61,558 nt of DNA. It comes from Nitrospirota bacterium. GTDB lineage: Bacteria > Nitrospirota > Nitrospiria > SBBL01 > JAADHI01. Position 1 is the first letter of the stretch, and every line of letters starts with the position of its first letter. Where the stretch lies: contig JAJDBT010000075.1 of NCBI GenBank assembly GCA_029261215.1, positions 1-61,558 on the forward strand, written 5' to 3'. Positions 37,350 to 44,937 of this stretch are shown here, one piece after another. The notes below the pieces were generated by a model. It was given only the letters and a program-made list of their open reading frames with translations. It had not been told where the DNA came from and made no database searches. Made by a program: the position numbers and the translations under genes.

Positions 37350-37802
37350 CTAAAACCGGAGCCTGGCGCGTAAGCGGTCCTTAAGTTCGAGTAATCGGCT
37401 TTTATCCGGGGGATCACTCAGCCAGCGTCCAAGTTCCAGGGAAAAGGCTTCTTGTTCCATATCCAAGTTTAAACGAAAGGGATCTTTATTGGCGACACGC
37501 CCGATTAATCGACTTCTTCTGACTGGCGTTCCAATCAATATCCCGACTTTGTGTATTTGCCAGTTGGTTTGAAAGAAGCCTATTTGTTTGTCTTCAATGA
37601 CGATATGGTCATAATACAAGAGGCTGGCTTCCAAAGAAGACTTCCAGGCTTGATCGTAAGGGACTGGGGACTCTGGAAGGGCCAGGCGGAGTGCGCGTTG
37701 CTGCACGCAGGCGAGCTGACTTAAAAAGAGGATAGAAAAGATTCCCAAGTGAAACCATTGTCGAAATGGACGGTGGTTTATCGAGATGACTTTACTTCGC
37801 AT
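37350..37802 (-). CDS. Predicted lipoprotein of unknown function
   Basis: From the ATG at 37802, an N-terminal basic and hydrophobic signal ends in the lipobox LSQLAC, predicting lipidation of that Cys. The mature part of about 120 residues (ALPESPVPYDQAWKSSLEAS, then a beta-rich region) has no recognised family. A GTG at 37829 in the same frame would overlap the pilZ gene; the ATG gives a normal signal length. The close arrangement with pilZ suggests one transcript. Confidence 0.65.
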   Translation of the reverse strand: MRSKVISINHRPFRQWFHLGIFSILFLSQLACVQQRALRLALPESPVPYDQAWKSSLEASLLYYDHIVIEDKQIGFFQTNWQIHKVGILIGTPVRRSRLIGRVANKDPFRLNLDMEQEAFSLELGRWLSDPPDKSRLLELKDRLRARLRF

Positions 37803-37812
37803 CGCTGTATTC

Positions 37813-38187
37813 TCACGCTTCTTCAGCACTATTTCTTAGGAATGAAGGTGTTGTTTTTCCTTCATGGCCATCGACCCAGTTATATAAGGCGGGTTCTTTT
37901 TCGGGACTTAAATATCCGATAAAGCGGACTCCAAATGAATTACCAGCAGGACCACGATGAACGGCTACAATTCTTCCGATAGTACGTTCTTTAAATGCTT
38001 TCTCTTTAAATTTTCCGGAGATATTGATCGTGACCATTTTGCCAAGTTCAAAGACAGCTGTGGTATGAAAAAGAAGGCCGCCAAAACTCATATTGCTCAC
38101 TGTGACATCAACTGGGATTGTATCTTCCGTAGAAAGCTTTGCCTTCGCAGAAAATGGAACACGAATATGTTGCCTTTTATCAACCAT
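37813..38187 (-). CDS. PilZ domain c-di-GMP receptor
   Basis: The 124-residue single-domain protein has both c-di-GMP-binding elements: RQHIR near the N-terminus (RxxxR) and NMSFGG about 25 residues later ([D/N]xSxxG). The remainder fits the PilZ beta-barrel, ending with VRFIGYLSPEKEPALYNWVD. It is an effector for the c-di-GMP network shown by the two GGDEF-EAL proteins and the riboswitch in this window. It lies just upstream of the lipoprotein gene. The ~315 bp before it (38188-38502) is AT-rich and shows no gene. Confidence 0.9.
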   Translation of the reverse strand: MVDKRQHIRVPFSAKAKLSTEDTIPVDVTVSNMSFGGLLFHTTAVFELGKMVTINISGKFKEKAFKERTIGRIVAVHRGPAGNSFGVRFIGYLSPEKEPALYNWVDGHEGKTTPSFLRNSAEEA

Positions 38188-38502
38188 AGCGTGACCTTAT
38201 ATCATATCTTTTTTCAAGAAACAAATGTCCGCTGTGATAATGTTTCGAATGACGATATATTGGGGGCATTATTTGATATTGTCCACATGTAGTATCTTGA
38301 CTCGGATATCTTTAATCCTTGAAGCGGGTTTAATGAAGTGAAATTGGTGGCTCTTATCTAAGTAGTTGATTTTATTTAGTAAAATGTTGTGCCTTATTCT
38401 TATGCATTTTCATGAAGTCCTAATAAAATCAGGGGATTTAGAGGTAATGACTAAAGATATCCTCATGTTATACACAATTTCTGTGGAAAACGTTTGAAAG
38501 GC

Positions 38503-39099
38503 CTATTTTCCATAATTTGAACGTCCTGAAGTCTCTCTTTGAACTCGATCCCGACTTGCTGCGTGAAACAGGTCATCGTCGATATAGGTGACTGAGTAGG
38601 TTTGAACTGTATCTGTTTCGTCAATTTGAAGAATCATTCGCGTCGCACCGTCATCCCAGAACAAAAGGCGGACTCCCGTGAAGGAATTCACACGAGGCGG
38701 TCCATAAAGTTCTGTATTTTCATCAATTAAAACGTGCAGAACCTGACTGGATTTGGCGATGGGGAGATAGTTCATTTCAATACGAAAAAGCCTGTGATTG
38801 TAAAAATCAGCAAGGACTTTTGTCAGGGTTTCAGGGTAAGTGGACAGATCCATTTCATATCGATACTCATCTGAAAATTGACCAATGGCTTTTTCGGAGG
38901 CCTTGGCTTTAGTCGATTGCATAAAGGATTCGTGTGGCATATTGAGCTGAATGGGGCCATGTGCTCTTGGGATGGGTGCGGCCCCTTGAAAAATCGCGTG
39001 AATGGCAAAAAGATCGGTGGGCAGAAAGCATAGAAAAATAGGGAAAACGAGAAAAAAAATCCCCCGAAAAGTGGCCCTTATTGTGATTAAAACTGCCAC
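38503..39099 (-). CDS. Exported protein of unknown function, end of the PCP_red operon
   Basis: A 198-residue protein with an N-terminal hydrophobic signal (about 12-32, ending near LFAIHA). The mature part is mixed alpha/beta with HVLIDENTELYGPPRVNSFT and GVRLLFWDDGATRMILQIDE; no family is recognised. Its start overlaps the end of the CopD-like gene by 13 nt, so it is probably the last gene of the leftward operon that begins at 44680. Confidence 0.65.
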   Translation of the reverse strand: MAVLITIRATFRGIFFLVFPIFLCFLPTDLFAIHAIFQGAAPIPRAHGPIQLNMPHESFMQSTKAKASEKAIGQFSDEYRYEMDLSTYPETLTKVLADFYNHRLFRIEMNYLPIAKSSQVLHVLIDENTELYGPPRVNSFTGVRLLFWDDGATRMILQIDETDTVQTYSVTYIDDDLFHAASRDRVQRETSGRSNYGK

Positions 39100-39527
39100 T
39101 GCCTCAGCATTGCTGCGATAAAAACGATAATCATGCCTATGGCGAGGTTCATTTTAGCCTGAGGTAAGTTGAAGGCTTTTGAGGGATTTTCTTCGTCTAC
39201 CGGGCGGATAAGGCTAAATACTGGAAATGCCGCCATGCCAACAACCAAAAAAATTTTGACTGCAAGCGCCGAGATATAACCGGGTGGAATGACCTCGTGC
39301 CCGGCGCGTCTAACGCCAAAGTTCATGCCTCCGGTCACGACGAGAACAATGAGGAAGAAAAGGGATATCTTGGTAAATCTCTTTGAAATTTTTAAAAGTG
39401 TTTCGTTTGAAGGGTCCCCTGGTTTGATAAATGGGCTTAAGACAAAAACTTGAAAGGCATTTCCGCCGATCCAAAAGATGACTGAGATAAGATGTAACCA
39501 ATGGTTAACGACGGCAAAAGAGTTCAT
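39087..39527 (-). CDS. CopD-like four-helix integral membrane protein
   Basis: The 146-residue protein has four hydrophobic helices and the opening HWLHLISVIFWIGGNAFQVF, typical of CopD/DUF-type membrane proteins in which His residues may bind metal or haem. TGGMNFGVRRAG follows helix 2 to 3. HemJ-type protoporphyrinogen oxidase has a related topology and was considered, but its signature residues are not evident. It sits between the exported protein and the PCP_red genes. Confidence 0.65.
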   Translation of the reverse strand: MNSFAVVNHWLHLISVIFWIGGNAFQVFVLSPFIKPGDPSNETLLKISKRFTKISLFFLIVLVVTGGMNFGVRRAGHEVIPPGYISALAVKIFLVVGMAAFPVFSLIRPVDEENPSKAFNLPQAKMNLAIGMIIVFIAAMLRQWQF

Positions 39528-39586
39528 GAGTCCTCACAGGAAAATCAGGGTGGACGCGAGTAATAATTGTATCACTCAAGCGGTTT

Positions 39587-40579
39587 TTACATTTTTTTAG
39601 AAGTCGGATCCTTTAAATAGTCTTTCATCCGTTCAAGCATCTCTTCATCCATGAGACCAATGGTCCCCTTGGTTTCCATATAATCTTTGATGTCATCCAG
39701 GCGTTTTGCCGCTTCTGGATTATTTTGAAGCCGACGGATCTTTTCTTTTGCATCCTCAAAACCATCGAAGGTCATCTCGTTATAACCAAAGGTTCGTAAC
39801 CGTTTCATGGCCTTCATCATGGCTTCGTTTCTAAAAGTGGTGAGATGTTCTGACCCAATGGTTGTCAGTCCCATTTTTCGGGCACGTCGCTCAGCCGCTT
39901 TTTTGATGCCGCTCCGGACAAAGTCAGGTGAAGTCATCAAGCGCTTTTCTGCCTCGACACTCCAGGTAATGTCACTTTTTGGGGAGTCCCATATTTGTGT
40001 GGCGGCGGCCAGATCGATTCGAGTAATGCCAAGGTCACGTGCCAAATCTTCCGCATCATTTTTCAGCATGTCCCGGACGAAGTCTCGCGCCATTTCAGGG
40101 GATTCTTCTATCTTTTGCTCAAGCCGAACTGTCGCGGCATCGGTCCATTCAATGCCAGACGGAGCCTTGTCTTCCTGAACGTCACCCAAGGCTTCAGCCT
40201 TTTTAAGCAGTGCCATATCGACTTCGAGGTGGCCTCGTTCAAGGGCGACTTCTTCCGCAATTTTTTTGATCATACCCCGCATAAACTCAGGGACGGTTTC
40301 AAGTCGTTCCTGCGCTTCGCGCGTCCAGGCGAGTGATTTTGTTTCAACCCCTGCGGCCATATGGGCAGCGCCTGTGCCTTCTGCGGCCATTGGGGTCATC
40401 ATTTTATCTTTGAATTGGGCAAGAACATCCTCTGTGATGAGTGTGATGCCCAGCTCTGTTGCCTTTTTTTCAGAGAGGTTGCGGACCATTTTCCGCAAGA
40501 AAAAAGGGGCTTTTTTTAAGCGCGCTTCGGCCTCAGGCGTCCACGTAATCAATGATTCCTCTTTTTTTGATCCAAACAT
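39587..40579 (-). CDS. Protein with four tandem PCP_red domains
   Basis: The 330-residue soluble protein holds four copies of the ~45-residue PCP_red fold (PF08369, known from the C-terminus of the light-independent protochlorophyllide reductase subunit ChlB/BchB). They begin at Trp13, Trp85, Trp145 and Trp206 (pattern W...A...L...P.F.R...), followed by a helical tail (about 265-330). No catalytic or metal-binding residues are conserved between copies. The ATG at 40579 follows AGAGGG; the open frame upstream is not used. It lies 10 bp after the radical SAM gene in the same operon. Confidence 0.75.
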   Translation of the reverse strand: MFGSKKEESLITWTPEAEARLKKAPFFLRKMVRNLSEKKATELGITLITEDVLAQFKDKMMTPMAAEGTGAAHMAAGVETKSLAWTREAQERLETVPEFMRGMIKKIAEEVALERGHLEVDMALLKKAEALGDVQEDKAPSGIEWTDAATVRLEQKIEESPEMARDFVRDMLKNDAEDLARDLGITRIDLAAATQIWDSPKSDITWSVEAEKRLMTSPDFVRSGIKKAAERRARKMGLTTIGSEHLTTFRNEAMMKAMKRLRTFGYNEMTFDGFEDAKEKIRRLQNNPEAAKRLDDIKDYMETKGTIGLMDEEMLERMKDYLKDPTSKKM

Positions 40580-40589
40580 TTTAACCCTC

Positions 40590-41978
40590 TTATTTTTTGT
40601 CGGGTGCCGTGGATTCAGGCACGCCGCGTTCAAATTCTGTAAAATTGAAACGCCGACCCAGGCGTATCTCTGCCTGCTCTCGAACCGTTTGCATCACCTC
40701 TATTGTAATGAAATGAATGTTGTTCTCTTTTGCGTATCGCTCAACGCCGCTTGAGACCATGCCCCTTGCAAAGGATGGGAGTCCATTCAGTCGTTCTATG
40801 GAGGCCGCATCCCACTCCAGGGTCATCTTTACTTCCAAGCCAAAAGTTTGATCTGTCCCCAAGGTAATTTTTTCTCCGCCATATTGGCCGGGTTGATAAT
40901 CACAGGCCGGATCTTCTGCTAAATAATCATCGTGTGCGGCATAGGCTCTGCAACGACACCCGCCACACATTTCTGAAAATTCACAGTCGCCGCAACGTCC
41001 GCCGAGCACAGGATCTCTGAGATCATTCAATACGGGCGATGTCTCCCAGATTTCATCAAAGGACTTCTCTCTCAGGTTGCCTGCGGTGACGGGCATATAA
41101 GGACAAGGGGTGATGTCGCCCGATGGGGTAATTCGGCAATAGTATTTTCCCGCCGGACAGCTTCCCTGTGCGTAATTTTTGAGTAGTGGAGAATTTGGGT
41201 CCAGTTCGTAGATCACTCGTCGGAAATGCGGTGCGCATTTTGCCCGGAGAATTAATCCGTGACTCTCTCCCGCTGGAGTGGTCCAGGGGTCGTCATAGGA
41301 GGTAAAAAGCGCGTTTTCTGTGGCTGTCGTTTGGGTTCCGACTCCTTGAGCACGGGCCAGATAGGTCAGAATTTCACGATATTGATTGGGGGTGATATCT
41401 ACAATGCCTTCCCCTCGGCCGGTCTGAACAAGAAAGAAAAAGTTGAGAACCTTGGCCCCTAACTCTCTCGAAAGATCGATCATCTTGGGGATTTCAGAAA
41501 CATTCCATTCCATTACACTCATATGGATTGAGAAATCCAGCCCCTGCTCCTTCAGATGACGCATCCCTCGGACGGCATTTTCCCAGGCATTGGGAAGCTG
41601 ACGAAAACGGTCATGTTTTACCGGATCGACCGAGTCAAGGCTGATGGATGCTCCTTGCAGTCCACTTTCGCGCATTTTGCGGGCTTCGGTTTTTCCTAAG
41701 AGTACGCCGTTGGTTCCGAGCACGCAGGTAAAACCTTTATCTGAACCATATGCAGCAATATCAAAGATATCTTTTCTTACCAGGGGCTCGCCGCCGGTGA
41801 GAATCAGGAAGACATTGGGATTGACCTTTTCAATGTCATCCATCACCTTGAAACACTCTTCCGTCGTCAGGTCGCTGGAGATATCGGCATTCGGAAAACC
41901 GCTGATATAACAGTGCGTGCAAAAAAGGTTGCACCTTTGGGTCAAATTCCATGAAACGGAATAGGCTTGATAAGACAT
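40590..41978 (-). CDS. Radical SAM/SPASM protein with C-terminal PCP_red domain (NirJ/Ahb-like)
   Basis: Radical SAM enzyme with the [4Fe-4S] motif CNLFCTHC (Cys16, Cys20, Cys23), LTGGEPL, and a SPASM-type C-terminal cluster region (CRITPSGDITPCPYMP ... CGDCEFSEMCGGCRC). The core resembles NirJ and AhbC/AhbD, which modify tetrapyrrole side chains in haem d1 and alternative haem synthesis. A PCP_red domain is appended (about 389-432; WDAASIERLNGLPSFARGMV). Its ATG shares one base with the stop of the Usp-PCP gene (TAATG), so translation is coupled. Substrate unknown. Confidence 0.85.
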   Translation of the reverse strand: MSYQAYSVSWNLTQRCNLFCTHCYISGFPNADISSDLTTEECFKVMDDIEKVNPNVFLILTGGEPLVRKDIFDIAAYGSDKGFTCVLGTNGVLLGKTEARKMRESGLQGASISLDSVDPVKHDRFRQLPNAWENAVRGMRHLKEQGLDFSIHMSVMEWNVSEIPKMIDLSRELGAKVLNFFFLVQTGRGEGIVDITPNQYREILTYLARAQGVGTQTTATENALFTSYDDPWTTPAGESHGLILRAKCAPHFRRVIYELDPNSPLLKNYAQGSCPAGKYYCRITPSGDITPCPYMPVTAGNLREKSFDEIWETSPVLNDLRDPVLGGRCGDCEFSEMCGGCRCRAYAAHDDYLAEDPACDYQPGQYGGEKITLGTDQTFGLEVKMTLEWDAASIERLNGLPSFARGMVSSGVERYAKENNIHFITIEVMQTVREQAEIRLGRRFNFTEFERGVPESTAPDKK

Positions 41979-44680
41979 TAAAATCCCTGACTGCGCATGG
42001 TTTCAACCCAGCGCTCGGTCATTTCATTTAAGACTTCGAGTGAAATACGCGTAATTCCTTTTTCCTCGGCGGAGGCCTCTATTTCCTGAACAACCGTTCC
42101 TCTCACAAAGGAGGGAATGATGGAAATTCGAGAGACAGCGGCATCATCCCAAGTCAGGCGACGTTCCACTTTTTTAGAGACCTGAGCCCATTGGGTATAC
42201 TTGTTGTTCACGACTGAAGGGTCGATTTCTCGAATGCCTTTTTTTCGGGCATCGGCTTCAATGCGCCAACGGGTCATTTCTCGCATGAATCCTTCCGGAA
42301 TTTCTTCCAAAATAGCCTTCGCTGTTTCCGTCCAAACCATGGGGGAATCGTCTTTTAAATGACTTTCTTTGCGTTGTAGCTTTAATGAATATTCTCCTCC
42401 TGCGCCACAAAGAGAGCAATGTTCCGGCGAAACTTGTTCCGTGACAAGGCTGCAAACCATGCAGATAAAATAATCGATTGTTTCCTGCATTAACATGAAG
42501 CGGCTCTTTTTAGCATCACAAACAGGGCAGTGCTCCGGAATCTGGCTGGTCACATGTCCGCACATGCCGCAGAAGTGGAGGCGTTCTTTTTCTACGGTAA
42601 TGGGTGCTTCATCTCCTGCCATTAACGCCATTTTCTTTTTAATGTCTGCCAGACTGGTTGCACCGGAAAGCACATCCTCCATCTCCTGTGTGGCCTTGGA
42701 GATCCCGGCTTCGGCCACTTCCAATGTAATGTGTTTGATGGTATTCGAGTAGGCATAATTCTCGATGTGTTGTCGTGTCGCATCCCGCATAAATCCTACG
42801 GGGACTCGCTCTAAACGGGCTTTGCCCTCATCACTCCAGGTAAATTGGGGTGTCGCAGGTTCGGACTTTCCAACAGCTGTTTGAATTTCTTCTTTTTTAG
42901 GTTGGTCTTGATTGGCTGCTCTCGAAATCGCTTTGGCTGCGATTTCCAGTCCTTCTTCAGCATCTTCATCCAGCCCTTTAAGCATCCGGATTGCAAACTC
43001 ATTTGTAATGGTCGTAAATCCCATTTTTCGAGCTGTTTTTTCTACCTTTGCTTTTCCGCGTCGCCGTTCAAAGCCAGCGGGGATGGCCCGAAGGGTGTTT
43101 TTGGCATCTTCAGTCCAGTTGAGCGGTACGCCATCATAGCCCATCTCCTGAGAAAGTCCGCCTTCGGCTTTGGCTGCGGATTCAAAAAGGGACTTGTCCA
43201 GAAATTGAAAGGCTTCGCCGTCCGCGCTGCAGATCGGACAGGTGACCGGTTTTGATCCTTTGGCTGTGTACCCGCAATTGCTGCAAACATGGAAGTCTGC
43301 TTTCGATTTTTCTTCGTAGCTTTCGGCACGTTCCGTATCGCGGTCTTTCACGATGTCGGTCATCATGCCTGCAATGCCGCCACTTCGCAGACTTTCTGCC
43401 ACTGCGTCATCGGCTTTCATTTTATTTCTGTCAATGCCTTTTTCATCCAGTACTTTTCCCATGTTCTTCATCATATCAATGGAGGACTGTGGCAGAATCT
43501 CGCCCATGGCCCCATCCACGACCGAGTTGGTGATGATGGAGTAGCCTTTTTCGACGGCATAACGGTAAACGGCTGTTTTGGCTACACCGCGTGCAAAAAT
43601 CGGCACTTTTTCCATGCGTTTGGACGCTTCTTCTGTCCAAGCAACGGTGTATTCGGCGATGGCATCAATGGGTGGCATGTAGGTTTTATTGGAAATCAAG
43701 ACATTACAGGGCGCCATTCGGACGAGGTTTTCCGAATTGCTGCCGATATCCATATCGCTGTCGGAGTGAACGCCGATGCGACCGACAACCAAGAGCCAGG
43801 GTTTTTCTTTTTTAATGTATTGAAGGACTTTTTCAAAGGGTTTTCCGTCGAGAAGCGAAGTGCTGATTTTGACGCCTTCGTCTTCGGCGAGCTTGGTACA
43901 CACTTCAAGATGAGACTGATAAATTTTGGCCAAGCCGGAGTCGATCACGTCTTCATGCAGTTTTTCCTGCTCTTTAAAACGGAAGACTTTCCCGGCTTCT
44001 TCATTTAACACACCGGAAATGGAGTTAAACACCGCATAATGGTAATAAGGATCAAAGGCAGAAACGATATCAAGCGGAAGCTCGTAGGCCTTGGCCAGCG
44101 CGAGAGCAGTCTTAAAACCGCCAAAAGAATGATGGCTGCCATCAACGGCAACGACAATTTTTCTCAAGCTTTTAGGGACATCCGAGGTGGGCTCTTTTAC
44201 CACAAAAATATCTGATTTTCGTACTCGACGGATTGTACGTTCGGTGACACTGCCGATCATGCTTTCTTTGACCGCGCCGACACCGAGAGCGCCTAAAATG
44301 ACGAGATCATAACCATTTTTAATGATATCTTCGACCAGCACCTTGTAGTTTTTTCCCTCCAGGGAAACACGCTCCATGGGGACATTGCTCTCACTCGCTT
44401 TTTGATCAATGATATCAAGATAGGAATCTGTAATAATTTCTAAACCGCGTGTGATCAAAGAGTCATGTATCTTTCGTTGACGTTCCAGTTCGTTTTCGTC
44501 ATGATATTCTTCAGGAAGCCCCGCTTCCATCTGTTTAAAACGTTTATCATGTAACTTGGCTGCGTAAGCATGGCTGCCAATGACCTTCGAACCAAACTGC
44601 TGGGCCAAAGCGATGCCAATTTCGATGGCCGTGTTCGAAAAATCCGAGTTGTCCACCGGAATATAGATTGATTTATACAT
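41978..44680 (-). CDS. UspA-UspA-PCP_red x5 protein with three rubredoxin-like knuckles
   Basis: This 900-residue cytoplasmic protein has an unusual architecture. Two universal stress domains (about 1-163 and 173-332) both keep the ATP-binding pattern G2xG9xGS. PCP_red domains start at about 348, 522, 615, 783 and 844. Between them lie three CxxC...CxxC knuckles (Cys466/469-481/484, 704/707-718/721, 740/743-755/758) resembling rubredoxin or zinc ribbons. It looks like an ATP-sensing redox scaffold. GGGGGAG precedes the ATG by 10 nt. First gene of the leftward operon. Confidence 0.8.
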   Translation of the reverse strand: MYKSIYIPVDNSDFSNTAIEIGIALAQQFGSKVIGSHAYAAKLHDKRFKQMEAGLPEEYHDENELERQRKIHDSLITRGLEIITDSYLDIIDQKASESNVPMERVSLEGKNYKVLVEDIIKNGYDLVILGALGVGAVKESMIGSVTERTIRRVRKSDIFVVKEPTSDVPKSLRKIVVAVDGSHHSFGGFKTALALAKAYELPLDIVSAFDPYYHYAVFNSISGVLNEEAGKVFRFKEQEKLHEDVIDSGLAKIYQSHLEVCTKLAEDEGVKISTSLLDGKPFEKVLQYIKKEKPWLLVVGRIGVHSDSDMDIGSNSENLVRMAPCNVLISNKTYMPPIDAIAEYTVAWTEEASKRMEKVPIFARGVAKTAVYRYAVEKGYSIITNSVVDGAMGEILPQSSIDMMKNMGKVLDEKGIDRNKMKADDAVAESLRSGGIAGMMTDIVKDRDTERAESYEEKSKADFHVCSNCGYTAKGSKPVTCPICSADGEAFQFLDKSLFESAAKAEGGLSQEMGYDGVPLNWTEDAKNTLRAIPAGFERRRGKAKVEKTARKMGFTTITNEFAIRMLKGLDEDAEEGLEIAAKAISRAANQDQPKKEEIQTAVGKSEPATPQFTWSDEGKARLERVPVGFMRDATRQHIENYAYSNTIKHITLEVAEAGISKATQEMEDVLSGATSLADIKKKMALMAGDEAPITVEKERLHFCGMCGHVTSQIPEHCPVCDAKKSRFMLMQETIDYFICMVCSLVTEQVSPEHCSLCGAGGEYSLKLQRKESHLKDDSPMVWTETAKAILEEIPEGFMREMTRWRIEADARKKGIREIDPSVVNNKYTQWAQVSKKVERRLTWDDAAVSRISIIPSFVRGTVVQEIEASAEEKGITRISLEVLNEMTERWVETMRSQGF

Positions 44681-44744
44681 TAGATTAAACTCCCCCTTTT
44701 ATATCATTTGCCTCTAAATCAACACTGCATGTCGAGAAAAATTT

Positions 44745-44767
44745 CCGGATTATAGCACCCAATCCGG
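44745..44767 (-). promoter_or_regulatory. Palindromic operator candidate over the PCP_red operon promoter
   Basis: CCGGATT (44745-44751) and AATCCGG (44761-44767) form a perfect 7-bp inverted repeat with a 9-bp centre, covering the spacer and part of the -10 element of the leftward promoter. It is well placed for a dimeric repressor. Read rightward it also resembles a hairpin followed by T6, but no rightward transcript is expected to end there. Confidence 0.45.
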
Positions 44768-44778
44768 TTTTTTGACAA
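44749..44778 (-). promoter_or_regulatory. Sigma70-type promoter of the Usp/PCP_red operon
   Basis: On the minus strand TTGTCA (44778-44773) and a perfect TATAAT (44754-44749) are 18 bp apart. Transcription would start near 44742, leaving a leader of about 60 nt. Confidence 0.65.
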
Positions 44779-44937
44779 GCCCTTATTCCCGGCTCCTGGA
44801 TGTGCTTTTTTGTTAGATTTTATGAAAGGTGTATGTTTGAAAGATTGGGGTGGCGTTCTTTATCAAGGAAAAGTTTTATCCTATCTTTAGTTTGGGGTAT
44901 AACTTTTTAATTTGAGTGCTAAATTAAGGGTAGACTG

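Noticed and set aside
38188-38502. Gene in the AT-rich gap before pilZ
   Set aside because: Only short frames without ribosome binding sites; probably promoter DNA.
39087-39527. HemJ-type protoporphyrinogen oxidase
   Set aside because: Topology is similar, but the sequence fits CopD-like proteins better and a HemY-type enzyme is already encoded at 11665-13089.
43289-44008. 239-codon plus-strand frame opposite the Usp-PCP_red gene
   Set aside because: Antisense to a protein with clear domains; no ribosome binding site or recognisable motif.
38503-44680. Photosynthetic pigment (bacteriochlorophyll) cluster
   Set aside because: PCP_red domains alone suggested it, but no bchL, bchN, bchB core, chelatase subunit or reaction-centre gene is present.
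44681-44937. Cobalamin riboswitch upstream of the BtuB-like receptor
   Set aside because: The conserved cobalamin aptamer elements were looked for and not found; the region contains the opposing promoter instead.
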